Assembly: GCA_016795505.1 (NCBI GenBank)
Contig: JAEUHH010000116.1
Span: 1-42,631 of the forward strand
Direction: 5' to 3'
DNA: 42,631 nucleotides
From: Verrucomicrobiales bacterium
Lineage (GTDB): Bacteria > Verrucomicrobiota > Verrucomicrobiia > Verrucomicrobiales > DEV007
Position numbers and translations under genes: made by a program. Shown one piece after another: positions 1 through 8,365 of the stretch. The stretch's first letter is position 1, and each line of letters starts with the position of its first letter. The notes beneath the pieces are model-generated. The model worked only from the letters and a program-made list of their open reading frames with translations. It did not search any database and was not told where the DNA came from.

Positions 1-76
1 CCGTCGATGCCACCGATTGGCACCATTCTGTTTTTACAATGGCAATACTTTCACGGCCATTATTCGGGATGTCGTG

Positions 77-211
77 ATGAAGCTCGATCTTTCCCCGGAC
101 GAAGCCCACATCATCCGCAGTCTCGCCGGCCACATCGTCGCTGGTGTCGCGACCGACGAGGAGGAGCGCGCCTTCCGGAAATTCTGCGAAGGATTGGGTC
201 ATGCGGATTAA
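77..211 (+). CDS. Small hypothetical protein (44 aa)
   Basis: I do not recognise this short protein. It starts MKLDLSPDEAHIIRSLAG and continues with a charged stretch rich in Glu and Arg (DEEERAFRKF), so it is probably a small, mostly helical cytosolic protein. The ATG at 77 was chosen over an in-frame ATG at 17 because the earlier 20 residues look like translated upstream DNA; no strong Shine-Dalgarno is visible for either. It ends three bases inside the stop region of the convergent gene at 208. The window edge is close, so a longer upstream context is missing. It may not be expressed. Confidence 0.45.
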   Translation: MKLDLSPDEAHIIRSLAGHIVAGVATDEEERAFRKFCEGLGHAD

Positions 212-2931
212 CGACGGACGTGGGTGAACGGATAACTCTTCGCGATCTCGACAACGACCCGGCTGAACTTCCAACCATCGGCCTCGGCGGCCTGCTGGAT
301 GCGGGCGACCTCGGGCATGTCTTGAATACCGAGTTTCCGGGTGATCGCGTAGCTGAGGAAATGCTCGATGAAGCCGCGGGTGAACTCGTGCGGGTTCTCG
401 GCGAGGATGGCCTTGAATCCGGCAGGACCGTCAAAGGCCCGGCCCGACCACTCTCCTTTCGCATCCGCGTCGGGAGTCCATTGACCGACGGGATCGAATC
501 GCTCGAGGGCGAAGCCGGGGGGATCGAGGCGAATGTGGCAGGATTGGCAGGCCGCTTGGTTGCGGTGCAGCTCGAACTTCTGCCGGATGCTCATCTGTTG
601 CGCGGCTTCCTTCGTGTCATTCTCGATCGCAAAGGCGACCTTGGGTTCGGTGGGCGGGCGGTTGAAGAGCGTCTCGAGGATCCACGCGCCGCGCTTCACC
701 GGACTGGTGCGGAAGGGGAGCGAAGTCACGATCAGGGGTGCGGACATCGTCGCGAATCCTCCGCGGTTCGCGTCGTCCAGCGCCACCCGCCGCCAGATCG
801 CGGCCCGGTCGTTTTTGACCCGGAGTTCGCGATTGGTGCCGGCCGGCGCGTCGGTGATGTCTTCCGATCCGGCGAGCGGAATCCCATAGAGCCGCGAAAG
901 CTGGCTGTTGAGCCAGGTGTAGTCGGCGGCGAGGAAATCGAGGATGGGGCGGTCCTCGATCTGGACCGTCTCGAACAACAACAGCGCCTCGGCGAGGGCC
1001 GACCCGTGGAGGGTGCCCTTGTTCTGCGGGCCATAGTAGAAGCTCTTGAAAAGCTCCGGGTCGGGCTTGGCGCTCTGGAGCTGATCGAGCCGCAGCCATT
1101 GCACGGCGAAGGACTCGCTCAACTCGCGCGAGCGCGGGTCCTTGAGCATCCGGCGCGTCTGGGACTCGAGCACCGCGGGGTCATGGAGCCGGCCCTCGCG
1201 GGCGAGAGCGAGGAGTTCCTCATCCGGCGTCGAAGCCCAAAGGAACAGGGCGAGGCGGGTGGCCAGTTCGCGGTCCTCGAGCGGAGTGACCGGAGCATCG
1301 CCGGGGGTGCCGTTGGCCTCCACGTAGAGGAAGGCCGGCGAGGCGAGCACCGCGGCGACGGCTTGGCGCATCGCATCCGCCTCGGAGGCTCCATCAGCCC
1401 GCGCTCTGTCAAAGAGCGTGCGGAACGTCGCCTGCTCATCGTCCGAAAGCGGACGGCGAAAGGCACGTTCGGCGAAGGCGTTGAGGCGATCGTGGGGCGT
1501 AGCAGGAGAAGAAAGTAGTTTGGGCTTTAGCCCAAGCTCTGGCCGGGGAAGATTTGGGCTGAAGCCCAAGCTACTTTGGATCACCGCCAAATCATCGAGC
1601 AGCACATAGTCGCCGGAAAACCCACTGCCATCGACGACCAGCTTCTTCACCGCTTCACCCGGCGGCGCGCTGAAGGAAACAAAGGTCGTGCCCGCCTCGC
1701 CCTCGGCCATGTCCCGCGAGATCGTTTGCTCCGTGGCGTCGGTGAAGACCGCGGTCAGCTTCACGGTGCCACCCTGTCCCTTTCGTCCCACGAGGCAAAA
1801 GCCGAGATGCTCGACCCCTTCCTCGGCATCGTCGCTCTCGATGTCGAAGGTCAGCTCAAAAACCTTCGCGCCTTTTTCTTTGTTTGTCAGGATCGCCGGA
1901 GCGGAGGTCGCCTTCGCGGTGGCGAAGGCGGCGAGCCAAACGTCGGCATTCGGATTGATCGTCAGGCTGCGGTTGCCAAAGGCCGCCCGGATCAGTCCGC
2001 CCTTGCCGGCGATGGTCTGGTTCGCCACGGATTTGGGCACATCGAAAACCCCGCCGAGTCCCTGCGCATGAGCCTCGGCGAGGCGGCGGCGGAAATCGGT
2101 GAGCGGAATCGCATTGCCTTTGGCTTCCTTTATCGACTCAAGATCTGGAGCAAACGAAGAAAGTAGCTTGGGCTTCAGCCCAAGTTCCCCATCCTCCGCC
2201 ATTGGGCTGAAGCCCAAGCTACTTTCCTCCAGGCCCAGCAATTCCGCGAAGACCCGGCTGCGCCTCGGCAACTCTGGCGCGTTCACGATCGTCAGTGCGG
2301 CGGCGAGATAATTCTCCAGCAAGAGTGGCGAGAAGTCCTGGGTATCGCCACGGTTCCGGTAGCCGTGCTCGGCGCGGTGGTCGCCCGGCAAACCGAGCTG
2401 CGGACAGAGCACCGGATACTTGGCTCCATACTCGCGCATCTCGACCCGGATCTCGGCGGGCATCACGCCGGTGGCGGGCTGGAAGTAGCTTTTGTCCCTC
2501 AGCGGGAGCCGCTCTGGAAAGGCGAAGACATCCATCTCCAGCCCAAGCAGGTCGCGGATGGCATTGTTGTATTCGAGCCGTGTCAGACGCCGCAAGGATG
2601 GCTTTCCCGGATCGACGGCGTTCAGCTCCGGATCCGGCCGGGCCGCAATGTCGAGGATCCACGCGAGGAGCGCCTCGCGTTCCGCTGCCGAAGGCTGGTG
2701 CGCCTCCTTCGGCGGAGGCATCTGGTGCGATTCGACTTTCTCGTAAACCGCCCGCCACACCTCACGGTCCCGCATCACCGCCGCTTCGTCGGTGAAGGAC
2801 GAGAGATCGAGCCCGCCTTTTTTCGCCAGATCGTCGTGGCACTCGAGGCAGTACGAATCGAGAAACGCCGGGAAATCCGCCGCCCCGCAGGAAAGCGTGA
2901 GAAACAGGAATGCCGGCAACCAGAGTTTCAT
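208..2931 (-). CDS. Secreted di-heme DUF1587/DUF1595/DUF1592/DUF1588/DUF1585 protein
   Basis: A 907-residue exported protein of the planctomycete-type cytochrome class. The start at 2931 (MKLWLPAFLFLTLSCGAADF) gives a clear signal peptide with a possible lipobox-like Cys; an in-frame ATG 39 bases upstream would mask it. Order of parts: N-terminal c-type heme site CLECH (PSCyt domain), DUF1587 (RRLTRLEYNNAIRDLLGL), a beta-rich middle part, DUF1595 (ERAFRRPLSDDEQATF), DUF1592 (ELATRLALFLWASTPDEEL to ADYTWLNSQLSRLYGI), DUF1588 (RGGFATMSAPL, TSPVKRGAWILETLF), and DUF1585 with a second heme motif CQSCH followed by LDPPGFALERFD. Such proteins are abundant in Verrucomicrobia and Planctomycetes and are thought to act in the periplasm, but their reaction is not established. 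The frame runs unbroken through two REP-like elements (1512-1577 and 2160-2225) that add 22 residues each around residues 236-257 and 452-473. Confidence 0.9.
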   Translation of the reverse strand: MKLWLPAFLFLTLSCGAADFPAFLDSYCLECHDDLAKKGGLDLSSFTDEAAVMRDREVWRAVYEKVESHQMPPPKEAHQPSAAEREALLAWILDIAARPDPELNAVDPGKPSLRRLTRLEYNNAIRDLLGLEMDVFAFPERLPLRDKSYFQPATGVMPAEIRVEMREYGAKYPVLCPQLGLPGDHRAEHGYRNRGDTQDFSPLLLENYLAAALTIVNAPELPRRSRVFAELLGLEESSLGFSPMAEDGELGLKPKLLSSFAPDLESIKEAKGNAIPLTDFRRRLAEAHAQGLGGVFDVPKSVANQTIAGKGGLIRAAFGNRSLTINPNADVWLAAFATAKATSAPAILTNKEKGAKVFELTFDIESDDAEEGVEHLGFCLVGRKGQGGTVKLTAVFTDATEQTISRDMAEGEAGTTFVSFSAPPGEAVKKLVVDGSGFSGDYVLLDDLAVIQSSLGFSPNLPRPELGLKPKLLSSPATPHDRLNAFAERAFRRPLSDDEQATFRTLFDRARADGASEADAMRQAVAAVLASPAFLYVEANGTPGDAPVTPLEDRELATRLALFLWASTPDEELLALAREGRLHDPAVLESQTRRMLKDPRSRELSESFAVQWLRLDQLQSAKPDPELFKSFYYGPQNKGTLHGSALAEALLLFETVQIEDRPILDFLAADYTWLNSQLSRLYGIPLAGSEDITDAPAGTNRELRVKNDRAAIWRRVALDDANRGGFATMSAPLIVTSLPFRTSPVKRGAWILETLFNRPPTEPKVAFAIENDTKEAAQQMSIRQKFELHRNQAACQSCHIRLDPPGFALERFDPVGQWTPDADAKGEWSGRAFDGPAGFKAILAENPHEFTRGFIEHFLSYAITRKLGIQDMPEVARIQQAAEADGWKFSRVVVEIAKSYPFTHVRR
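1512..1577. repeat. REP-like palindromic element, copy 1 (66 bp, intragenic)
   Basis: A 66-bp inverted repeat. The left arm AAAGTAG then TTTGGGCTTTAGCCCAAG, and the right arm TTGGGCTGAAGCCCAAG then CTACTTT, are near-perfect reverse complements around a spacer of about 18 bp; each arm is itself a small palindrome (TTGGGCT-2nt-AGCCCAA). It lies inside the DUF1592-type gene, just before the DUF1595 domain, and is read in frame as SSLGFSP...LGLKPKLLSS. Two small mismatches between arms suggest it is the older or more decayed of the two copies. The form is that of a REP doublet of the type mobilised by RAYT transposases; no RAYT gene is in this window. Confidence 0.85.
2160..2225. repeat. REP-like palindromic element, copy 2 (66 bp, intragenic)
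   Basis: Same length and design as the copy at 1512-1577, with 24-nt arms (AAAGTAGCTTGGGCTTCAGC plus CCAA, and its exact reverse complement) around an 18-bp spacer that differs from the other copy. It sits in the same gene and is translated in the same reading frame, giving SSLGFSP...LGLKPKLLSS again. Arms conserved and spacer divergent is what is expected of an element kept or spread through its palindromic ends. Confidence 0.88.
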
Positions 2932-3056
2932 CGTCAGCAGGCAACGGCTGGCAGGGGTCGATCCTGACAAGCAACCGAACTGACGATTCTTTGCCCTTCG
3001 CCGATGGCCGACGGGTCATAATTGAACAAACCGCGCCCGGCGGAGACTCAAGCAGA

Positions 3057-6000
3057 ATGTCAGCCCCTCTCCAGGAACCGAAAACGAAATGGTGGCACGC
3101 CGAAGGCGACCGTCTGGTCTGCGACCTCTGCCCCCGCGAGTGCCGCCTCGGCGAGGGACAGCGCGGCTTCTGCTTCGTGCGCCAGAATGTGGACGGGCGG
3201 ATGGTGCTGACGACCTACGGACGCAGCACGGGCTTTTGCATCGATCCGATCGAGAAAAAGCCCCTCAATCACTTCCTGCCGGGCACGCCGGTGCTGTCCT
3301 TCGGCACGGCGGGCTGCAATCTGGGCTGCAAATTCTGCCAGAACTGGGACATCTCGAAGTCGCGGGAGATCGAGATTCTCAGCCAACAGGCCAGTCCGGA
3401 GGCGATTGTCCAAACGGCGAAGAGCCACGGCTGCCGCAGCATCGCCTTTACCTACAACGACCCGGTGATCTGGGCTGAGTATGCCATCGAGACGGCGAAG
3501 ATCGCCCGGGCCGAGGGCATCAAGACCGTGGCGGTGACGGCTGGCTACATCACGCCAGCGGCGCGGGGGGAATTCTTCGAGTGGATGGACGCGGCCAATG
3601 TGGACCTGAAGGCGTTCACCGACGAGTTCTACCGGAAACAGACCTTTTCCCGCATCGATCCGGTGCTCGACACCCTGCGCTGGCTGAAGCACGAGACCGG
3701 GGTGTGGTTCGAGATCACGAACCTGATCATTCCGGGGGAAAACGACTCGCCCGACGAGACAGCGCGGCTTTGCGACTGGGTGCTGGAGGAACTGGGACCG
3801 GATGTGCCGCTGCATTTCACTGCCTTTCATCCGGATTTCAAGCTGCGCGACCGGGGCCACACCCCCCACGACACGCTGATCCAGGCGCGGTCGCTGGCGC
3901 GGGAGCGCGGGCTGCGCCACGTCTACGTCGGCAATGTGCTGGACGGCGAGCGGCAGAGCACCTACTGCCCTGGCTGTGAACGGGTGGTGATTGAGCGCGA
4001 CCACTACGAGCTGGGTGCCTACCACATCCGCGAAGGTGCCTGCACCCATTGCGGCACGACGATCCCCGGCGTCTTCGAGAACGAGCCGGGCCATTGGGGC
4101 CGGAAACGGGTGCCCCTGAGCATCCGGGAGCCGGAAAGGCCGGCTTCCATAGCCAGTCCGACGCAGCCGGAGTCGGTCATCGATGCCGACGCCCGGGCCT
4201 TCCTGCTCGATCACGCGCGCCATCTCGTCACCGCCGCGGTGCGGGGCGAAAGCCCGACGGAGAGCCTCCCCGAGCCGGTGGCATCGTTTCCCTGCCACGG
4301 TCTTTTTGTCAGCCTGAAGCGCGGGCACCAACTGCGGGGCTGCATCGGGCATTTCCAACCCGACCAAGCCCGACCCATCTCCGCCCTGCTCGCCCAGGCG
4401 GCGGCGAGCGTGGCGACGCGGGATGTCCGCTTTCCTCCGATCCAGCTGGACGAGCTTCCCTATCTGAGCATCGAGGTCACGCCGATGCACGGCTTTCGCG
4501 ACCTCGATGAAACCGGCGCCGCCCGCGCTGGCGTGATCGAGATCGGTCGCCACGGGGTGATCCTCTCGCAGGGTGACCGGCGCGGCCTGCTCCTGCCTCA
4601 GGTGGCGGTCGAGCACGGCTATGACGCGGCGGCATTCCTCCGCCAAGTGTCGCTGAAGGCCGGCCTGCCGCCCGACGCCTGGCTCGCGCCGGACAGCCGG
4701 CTCACCGTTTTTGAAGGCGAGCCCTTTTCGGCAGAGCCGCCGCGGCCCGAGATCGATGGATCGACCCTGTCGCGGGAGGATTTCCGCGCCGCCGCCGCCC
4801 TGGCCGTGGCGAGCCTGTCCGGAGCGACGGGTGAGATGCGGGCGCCGGCCATCCTCACCCGGACGGTGGAGCATCCGCTCGGGGTGATCATCGAGACAGG
4901 TGGACGCCGCGCCTTTGCCCTCCGCGCCGGGGCGAGTCTGGCGCAGCTCATTCTGGATGCCTGCCAGTCGTTGCGCTCCGCCCCGAACCAGCCCGATGAC
5001 GCCGCGTCCGAGGCCCGGCTGCATCTGCTGAGTCTGCCCATCTCGTTGCGTCCGGCGCATCATCCGCAGCGGCATGCCCATGTGCTCCGGGGCGCCATCG
5101 TGGCGCGCGCGGGGGACCGCTTTGCCATCGCCCTGCCCACGAGCGATACGACGGCGGATCCGATTGCCGAGGCCTTGCGCTCGGTCGGCATCAGCCTGGA
5201 CCAGTGGGCGGACAGCGGCGCCGAGGTCGTGGCTTTCCAGAGACACAGCGTGAGGTTTTCCCTGCATTCGGAATCGTCCGGTGACCCGGGCGGCATTCGC
5301 CCCGCCGCAGTGGCGGGCCGGTTTTATCCCGGGACGGCCGACGAGATGGCCCGGGCATTGGACAGCCATTTTGAGAAGGCCCGCGCCGCCTATTCCGGCG
5401 CCCCGCAGCCAGCCCGCGCCGTCCTGTTGCCGCATGCCGGCTGGATCTACTGCGGCGATCTCATCGCCGGTGCCCTGGCCCGCGTCGCGGTGCCGGAACT
5501 GGTCGTGGTGATCGGTCCGAAACACACCCCGCACGGAGCCAACTGGTCGGTTAGCTCATCCGACGCCTGGGAGATTCCCGGCGCGACCATTCCGGTGGCG
5601 CGGGAATGGGCCGATTTCCTCGCCGCCCGCTGCCCGCGCCTGATCCGCGAAACGGCGGCTCACCGGGCCGAGCACGGATGCGAGGTGTTGCTGCCATTCC
5701 TGCACCGGTGCCAGCCCCGCCTGCGCATTGTGCCCATTGCGATTGGGGAGGCCGGCTACGACGATCTGGCGTCGCTCGCCGGGGCGCTCGCCGACCTGCG
5801 CGCTGAATGGGGCGATCGCGTGCTGCTGGTGATTTCCAGCGACCTGAATCACTTCGCCGACGAAGCCGAAAATCGCCGGCGCGATGCCCTCGCTCTTGAG
5901 AGGTTCGCCGCCGCTGACCCGCGCGGCCTCTACGATCGCTGCCGGGCCGAGGACATCAGCATGTGCGGCCTCCGACCCGCCGTGGCCGTGTTGCGGGCGT

Positions 6001-6110
6001 TGGAGACCGAGCGCCGGGCCGCGGTCGAGATCACTGGTTACGACACCAGCGCCCGGATTTCCGGCGATACCAGCCGTGTGGTCGGCTACGCCGGCGCGGT
6101 ACTGGCTTGA
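3057..6110 (+). CDS. AmmeMemoRadiSam triple fusion: radical SAM enzyme - AMMECR1 - MEMO
   Basis: A 1017-residue protein that joins the three families that normally sit as separate neighbouring genes (AmmeMemoRadiSam system R, A and B). Residues 1-345 form the radical SAM enzyme: an N-terminal Cys cluster (C22, C25, C29, C39), the [4Fe-4S]-binding CNLGCKFC (C87, C91, C94) and a C-terminal CxxC pair (YCPGC, CTHCG). Residues about 375-580 are AMMECR1, with the hallmark LRGCIG at 426-431. About 580-745 is an unassigned segment. About 750-1017 is MEMO, with LPHAGW (H793), GPKHT (H823), EHGCEVLLPFL, SSDLNHF and SMCGLRP (C970), matching the His-His-Cys metal site of human MEMO1. The start at 3057 follows the stop-free region upstream and gives the usual N-terminus of the radical SAM part; it faces the DUF1592 gene across about 125 bp. 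The reaction and substrate of the bacterial system remain unknown. The last 25 bases overlap the end of the convergent MFS gene. Confidence 0.93.
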   Translation: MSAPLQEPKTKWWHAEGDRLVCDLCPRECRLGEGQRGFCFVRQNVDGRMVLTTYGRSTGFCIDPIEKKPLNHFLPGTPVLSFGTAGCNLGCKFCQNWDISKSREIEILSQQASPEAIVQTAKSHGCRSIAFTYNDPVIWAEYAIETAKIARAEGIKTVAVTAGYITPAARGEFFEWMDAANVDLKAFTDEFYRKQTFSRIDPVLDTLRWLKHETGVWFEITNLIIPGENDSPDETARLCDWVLEELGPDVPLHFTAFHPDFKLRDRGHTPHDTLIQARSLARERGLRHVYVGNVLDGERQSTYCPGCERVVIERDHYELGAYHIREGACTHCGTTIPGVFENEPGHWGRKRVPLSIREPERPASIASPTQPESVIDADARAFLLDHARHLVTAAVRGESPTESLPEPVASFPCHGLFVSLKRGHQLRGCIGHFQPDQARPISALLAQAAASVATRDVRFPPIQLDELPYLSIEVTPMHGFRDLDETGAARAGVIEIGRHGVILSQGDRRGLLLPQVAVEHGYDAAAFLRQVSLKAGLPPDAWLAPDSRLTVFEGEPFSAEPPRPEIDGSTLSREDFRAAAALAVASLSGATGEMRAPAILTRTVEHPLGVIIETGGRRAFALRAGASLAQLILDACQSLRSAPNQPDDAASEARLHLLSLPISLRPAHHPQRHAHVLRGAIVARAGDRFAIALPTSDTTADPIAEALRSVGISLDQWADSGAEVVAFQRHSVRFSLHSESSGDPGGIRPAAVAGRFYPGTADEMARALDSHFEKARAAYSGAPQPARAVLLPHAGWIYCGDLIAGALARVAVPELVVVIGPKHTPHGANWSVSSSDAWEIPGATIPVAREWADFLAARCPRLIRETAAHRAEHGCEVLLPFLHRCQPRLRIVPIAIGEAGYDDLASLAGALADLRAEWGDRVLLVISSDLNHFADEAENRRRDALALERFAAADPRGLYDRCRAEDISMCGLRPAVAVLRALETERRAAVEITGYDTSARISGDTSRVVGYAGAVLA

Positions 6111-7390
6111 TGCGTCTCCGCCGCGAAGACCGGCCGCTCCGGATCGACGAAGAGCCAGGCCACCGTGCCGATGGCGAACAAGCCGCCGAGGAGAAACAGC
6201 GGGAAATTCCAGTCATTGAACCACAGCACCGATTTCGCCACCACGATGGGGCTGATGATAGCGCCGATCTGGCCCGCGGTGTTCATCGTCGCCCCGACCA
6301 CGGCCGCGTGCTCGCGGCCGATGTCCAGCACCGTGCCCCAGGCCGGCGCCGTGGTCAGCATGCAGGAGGCGGCCGTCAGGGCGATGAACAGCGCCGCCAC
6401 CCGGGGCTCGCCCGATGAGGCGGCGATGACGATGAACACCCCGGCGCCGCCGTAGCCCAGCATGGCGGGTATCCGTCGCCCTGCCCGCAGGCCCCACCGC
6501 GCCGAGAGGCGGTCCGAGAGCCAGCCACCGAGGAATTGCGTGCCCACGCTGAGGAACAACGGCAGCGCCGACAGCAGGCCCAGTTCCCCCTTGTCGAAGT
6601 GGTGCTGCTCGCGCAGGTAGGTCGGCAGCCAGGTGATGCAGAAATAGAAGGTCACGCTGTTCGGCACATACATCGCGCAGAGGGCCAGGAGGTTGCGCTG
6701 TCCCAGCAGGCGTCGCCAGTAGGGCCAGCCGCGCAGCAGCGGCGCCTCCACGTGCCGGCCGGCCAGGATCAGCCCGCGCTCCTCGTCATTCACCGCCGGA
6801 TGCTCCGCCGGCTCGTCGCGGAACCAGACGTAAAACACCGCCGCCCAGACGAAGCCGATCAGCCCGAAGACCACGAAGATCGCCCGCCAGGGCACCTGCC
6901 ACTCCGACAGCAGCCAGCCCACCAGCAGCGGCGTCGCCGCACCCGCCGCATAGGCGCCGGAGAAAAAGATGCCCTTGATCGTGCCGCGCTCCCGCACCGG
7001 GATCCACCGGGAAAAAACCCGCGCCACGCAGGGCCAGGCCCCCGCCTCGCCCATGCCGAAAAGGAACCGCGTTACCACCATGCTGGCATAGCTGAACGCC
7101 CCCGCCGTCGCCATGGTGAAGACCGACCACCACAGCACGATCCGCGTCAGCACCGATCGCGCGCCCCGCCGATCGGCCCACCAGGCAGTGGGAATCTCGA
7201 AAATCGCATAGGCCAGCGCGAAGGCGCTGAAGACATGGCTCATCTGGTCGAGCGAAAGGTCCAGATCGGCCTGGATGAGGTGCGCCATCGCCCCGATGCA
7301 GGCCCGGTCGAGATAGGTGACCATCGCCAGCGTCACCATGAAGGCGACGACGACATGGCGGATGCGGGAGGGAGGCTGGCCGGGAGACAT
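6086..7390 (-). CDS. MFS transporter, anion:cation symporter type
   Basis: A 434-residue inner-membrane carrier with about 12 hydrophobic segments. The N-terminal half has the family signature after helix 2 (PTAWWADRRGARSVL, the D-R-x-G-R-R-type loop) and, in helices 4-5, RFLFGMGEAGAWPCVARVFSRWIP, which is typical of the ACS family (glucarate, galactonate, tartrate and other organic anion:H+ symporters). The substrate cannot be read from sequence. It is transcribed away from the secreted cytochrome c gene at 7505, sharing a 114-bp divergent intergenic region. Its 3' end runs 25 bases into the end of the convergent AmmeMemoRadiSam fusion gene, so the last codons of both proteins are encoded by the same base pairs. 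Confidence 0.88.
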   Translation of the reverse strand: MSPGQPPSRIRHVVVAFMVTLAMVTYLDRACIGAMAHLIQADLDLSLDQMSHVFSAFALAYAIFEIPTAWWADRRGARSVLTRIVLWWSVFTMATAGAFSYASMVVTRFLFGMGEAGAWPCVARVFSRWIPVRERGTIKGIFFSGAYAAGAATPLLVGWLLSEWQVPWRAIFVVFGLIGFVWAAVFYVWFRDEPAEHPAVNDEERGLILAGRHVEAPLLRGWPYWRRLLGQRNLLALCAMYVPNSVTFYFCITWLPTYLREQHHFDKGELGLLSALPLFLSVGTQFLGGWLSDRLSARWGLRAGRRIPAMLGYGGAGVFIVIAASSGEPRVAALFIALTAASCMLTTAPAWGTVLDIGREHAAVVGATMNTAGQIGAIISPIVVAKSVLWFNDWNFPLFLLGGLFAIGTVAWLFVDPERPVFAAETHQASTAPA

Positions 7391-7504
7391 CGGGCGGGAG
7401 GATAGCGGCGGGGCAGTCGGCTTGGCAATCGCGGGGACAAAATCCGCGCACTTTCCCGTGGAATTCGCAAAACCTCCGGCCCGGCCATGACCTATTGTGG
7501 GTCA

Positions 7505-8308
7505 ATGCGTCTCGCTCTCGCCAGCCTCGTTGCCCTCCTCCACCTGTCGGCATTGCCCGCCCGTGCGGATGAGCCGGCCCGGATGGATTTCGGCCGGTTC
7601 ATGCAGGGAAAGTTCCTCTACGAGCGCCACTGCATCGTTTGCCACGGTCCCCGGGGACGCGGCGATGGGGAGCTGGCTCCGACCCTGATTCCCCGGCCGC
7701 GATCCTTTCGCGAGGGCATGTTCAAGTTCCGCACCACCCCCTTCGGCAGCCTGCCGGCGGACGAGGATTTGCGATATACCATCAGTCACGGCCTGTCCGG
7801 CACTGCCATGGGCATGTTCGGCCACCTTGGCGACGAAGGCGTCACGTCCCTGATGGTTTACGTGAAATCCTTCTCGCGTCGCTGGCGGGACGCGGAGAAC
7901 CACGCCAAGCCGCTGACCTTTCCCGCCCCGCCGGCTTGGATGGGCGATGAAAAGGCGCTCGCCCCACGGGTGGCGGCCGGGAAAAGCCTGTTCGCCGTGC
8001 ATTGTCTCGCCTGCCACGGACCCGAAGCCGATGGCAGGGGCCCGGGCATCGCCGCCCTGAAGGATCTCTGGGGACAGCCCGCCCGGCCCTCCGACCTGCG
8101 GCAACCGCACCTGCGCGGCGGCGACCGGCCCGAGGATCTCTATCGCACCCTCACGACCGGCTTGAACGGCACGCCCATGGTGAGCTTCGACGCCATCCTG
8201 ACACCGGAGCAGCGCTGGGAAATCATCGCCTGGCTGCAAACTCTGAAGCTGCCCGCCGGCCCCACGCTCGGCAGCGCCCCGCCGCGGCCCATGACCATCG
8301 CGGAGTGA
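7505..8308 (+). CDS. Secreted di-heme cytochrome c
   Basis: A 267-residue exported electron carrier with a signal peptide (MRLALASLVALLHLSALPARA) and two class I cytochrome c domains. Heme motifs are CIVCHG (residues 43-48) and CLACHG (167-172), each followed by a GRGDG or GRGPG loop; likely Met ligands are in the TAMGMFGHL and TPMVSF stretches. The ATG at 7505 was chosen because it places the signal peptide at the N-terminus; an ATG 18 bases upstream is possible. It probably carries electrons in the periplasm, perhaps between the bc-type complex at 12571-15046 and a terminal oxidase, although that link is inference. A hairpin repeat (8318-8346) follows the stop codon. Confidence 0.88.
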   Translation: MRLALASLVALLHLSALPARADEPARMDFGRFMQGKFLYERHCIVCHGPRGRGDGELAPTLIPRPRSFREGMFKFRTTPFGSLPADEDLRYTISHGLSGTAMGMFGHLGDEGVTSLMVYVKSFSRRWRDAENHAKPLTFPAPPAWMGDEKALAPRVAAGKSLFAVHCLACHGPEADGRGPGIAALKDLWGQPARPSDLRQPHLRGGDRPEDLYRTLTTGLNGTPMVSFDAILTPEQRWEIIAWLQTLKLPAGPTLGSAPPRPMTIAE

Positions 8309-8315
8309 TCCGATG

Positions 8316-8360
8316 AAACAGGGTCTGATCGCCGATGAGACCCTGTACGATCGGAAATCG
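8316..8360. repeat. 22-bp-period repeat pair, inverted-core version forming a hairpin
   Basis: Two units spaced exactly 22 bp: AAACAGGGTCTGATCGCCGATG, then AGACCCTGT followed by ACGATCGGAAATC. In the second unit the core ACAGGGT is replaced by its reverse complement ACCCTGT, so the two cores pair as a 9-bp stem (8318-8326 with 8338-8346) around an 11-nt loop. The hairpin sits between the ends of two convergent genes and could end transcription from both sides, though there is no T-tract. Related pairs occur at 24512-24560 and 42424-42467. Confidence 0.65.
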
Positions 8361-8365
8361 GCTCC

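Noticed and set aside
3060-5534. 824-codon open frame antisense to the AmmeMemoRadiSam gene
   Set aside because: The translation is low-complexity (Arg, Gly, His, Asp rich) with no motif, while the opposite strand encodes three recognisable families; long antisense frames are expected in GC-rich DNA.
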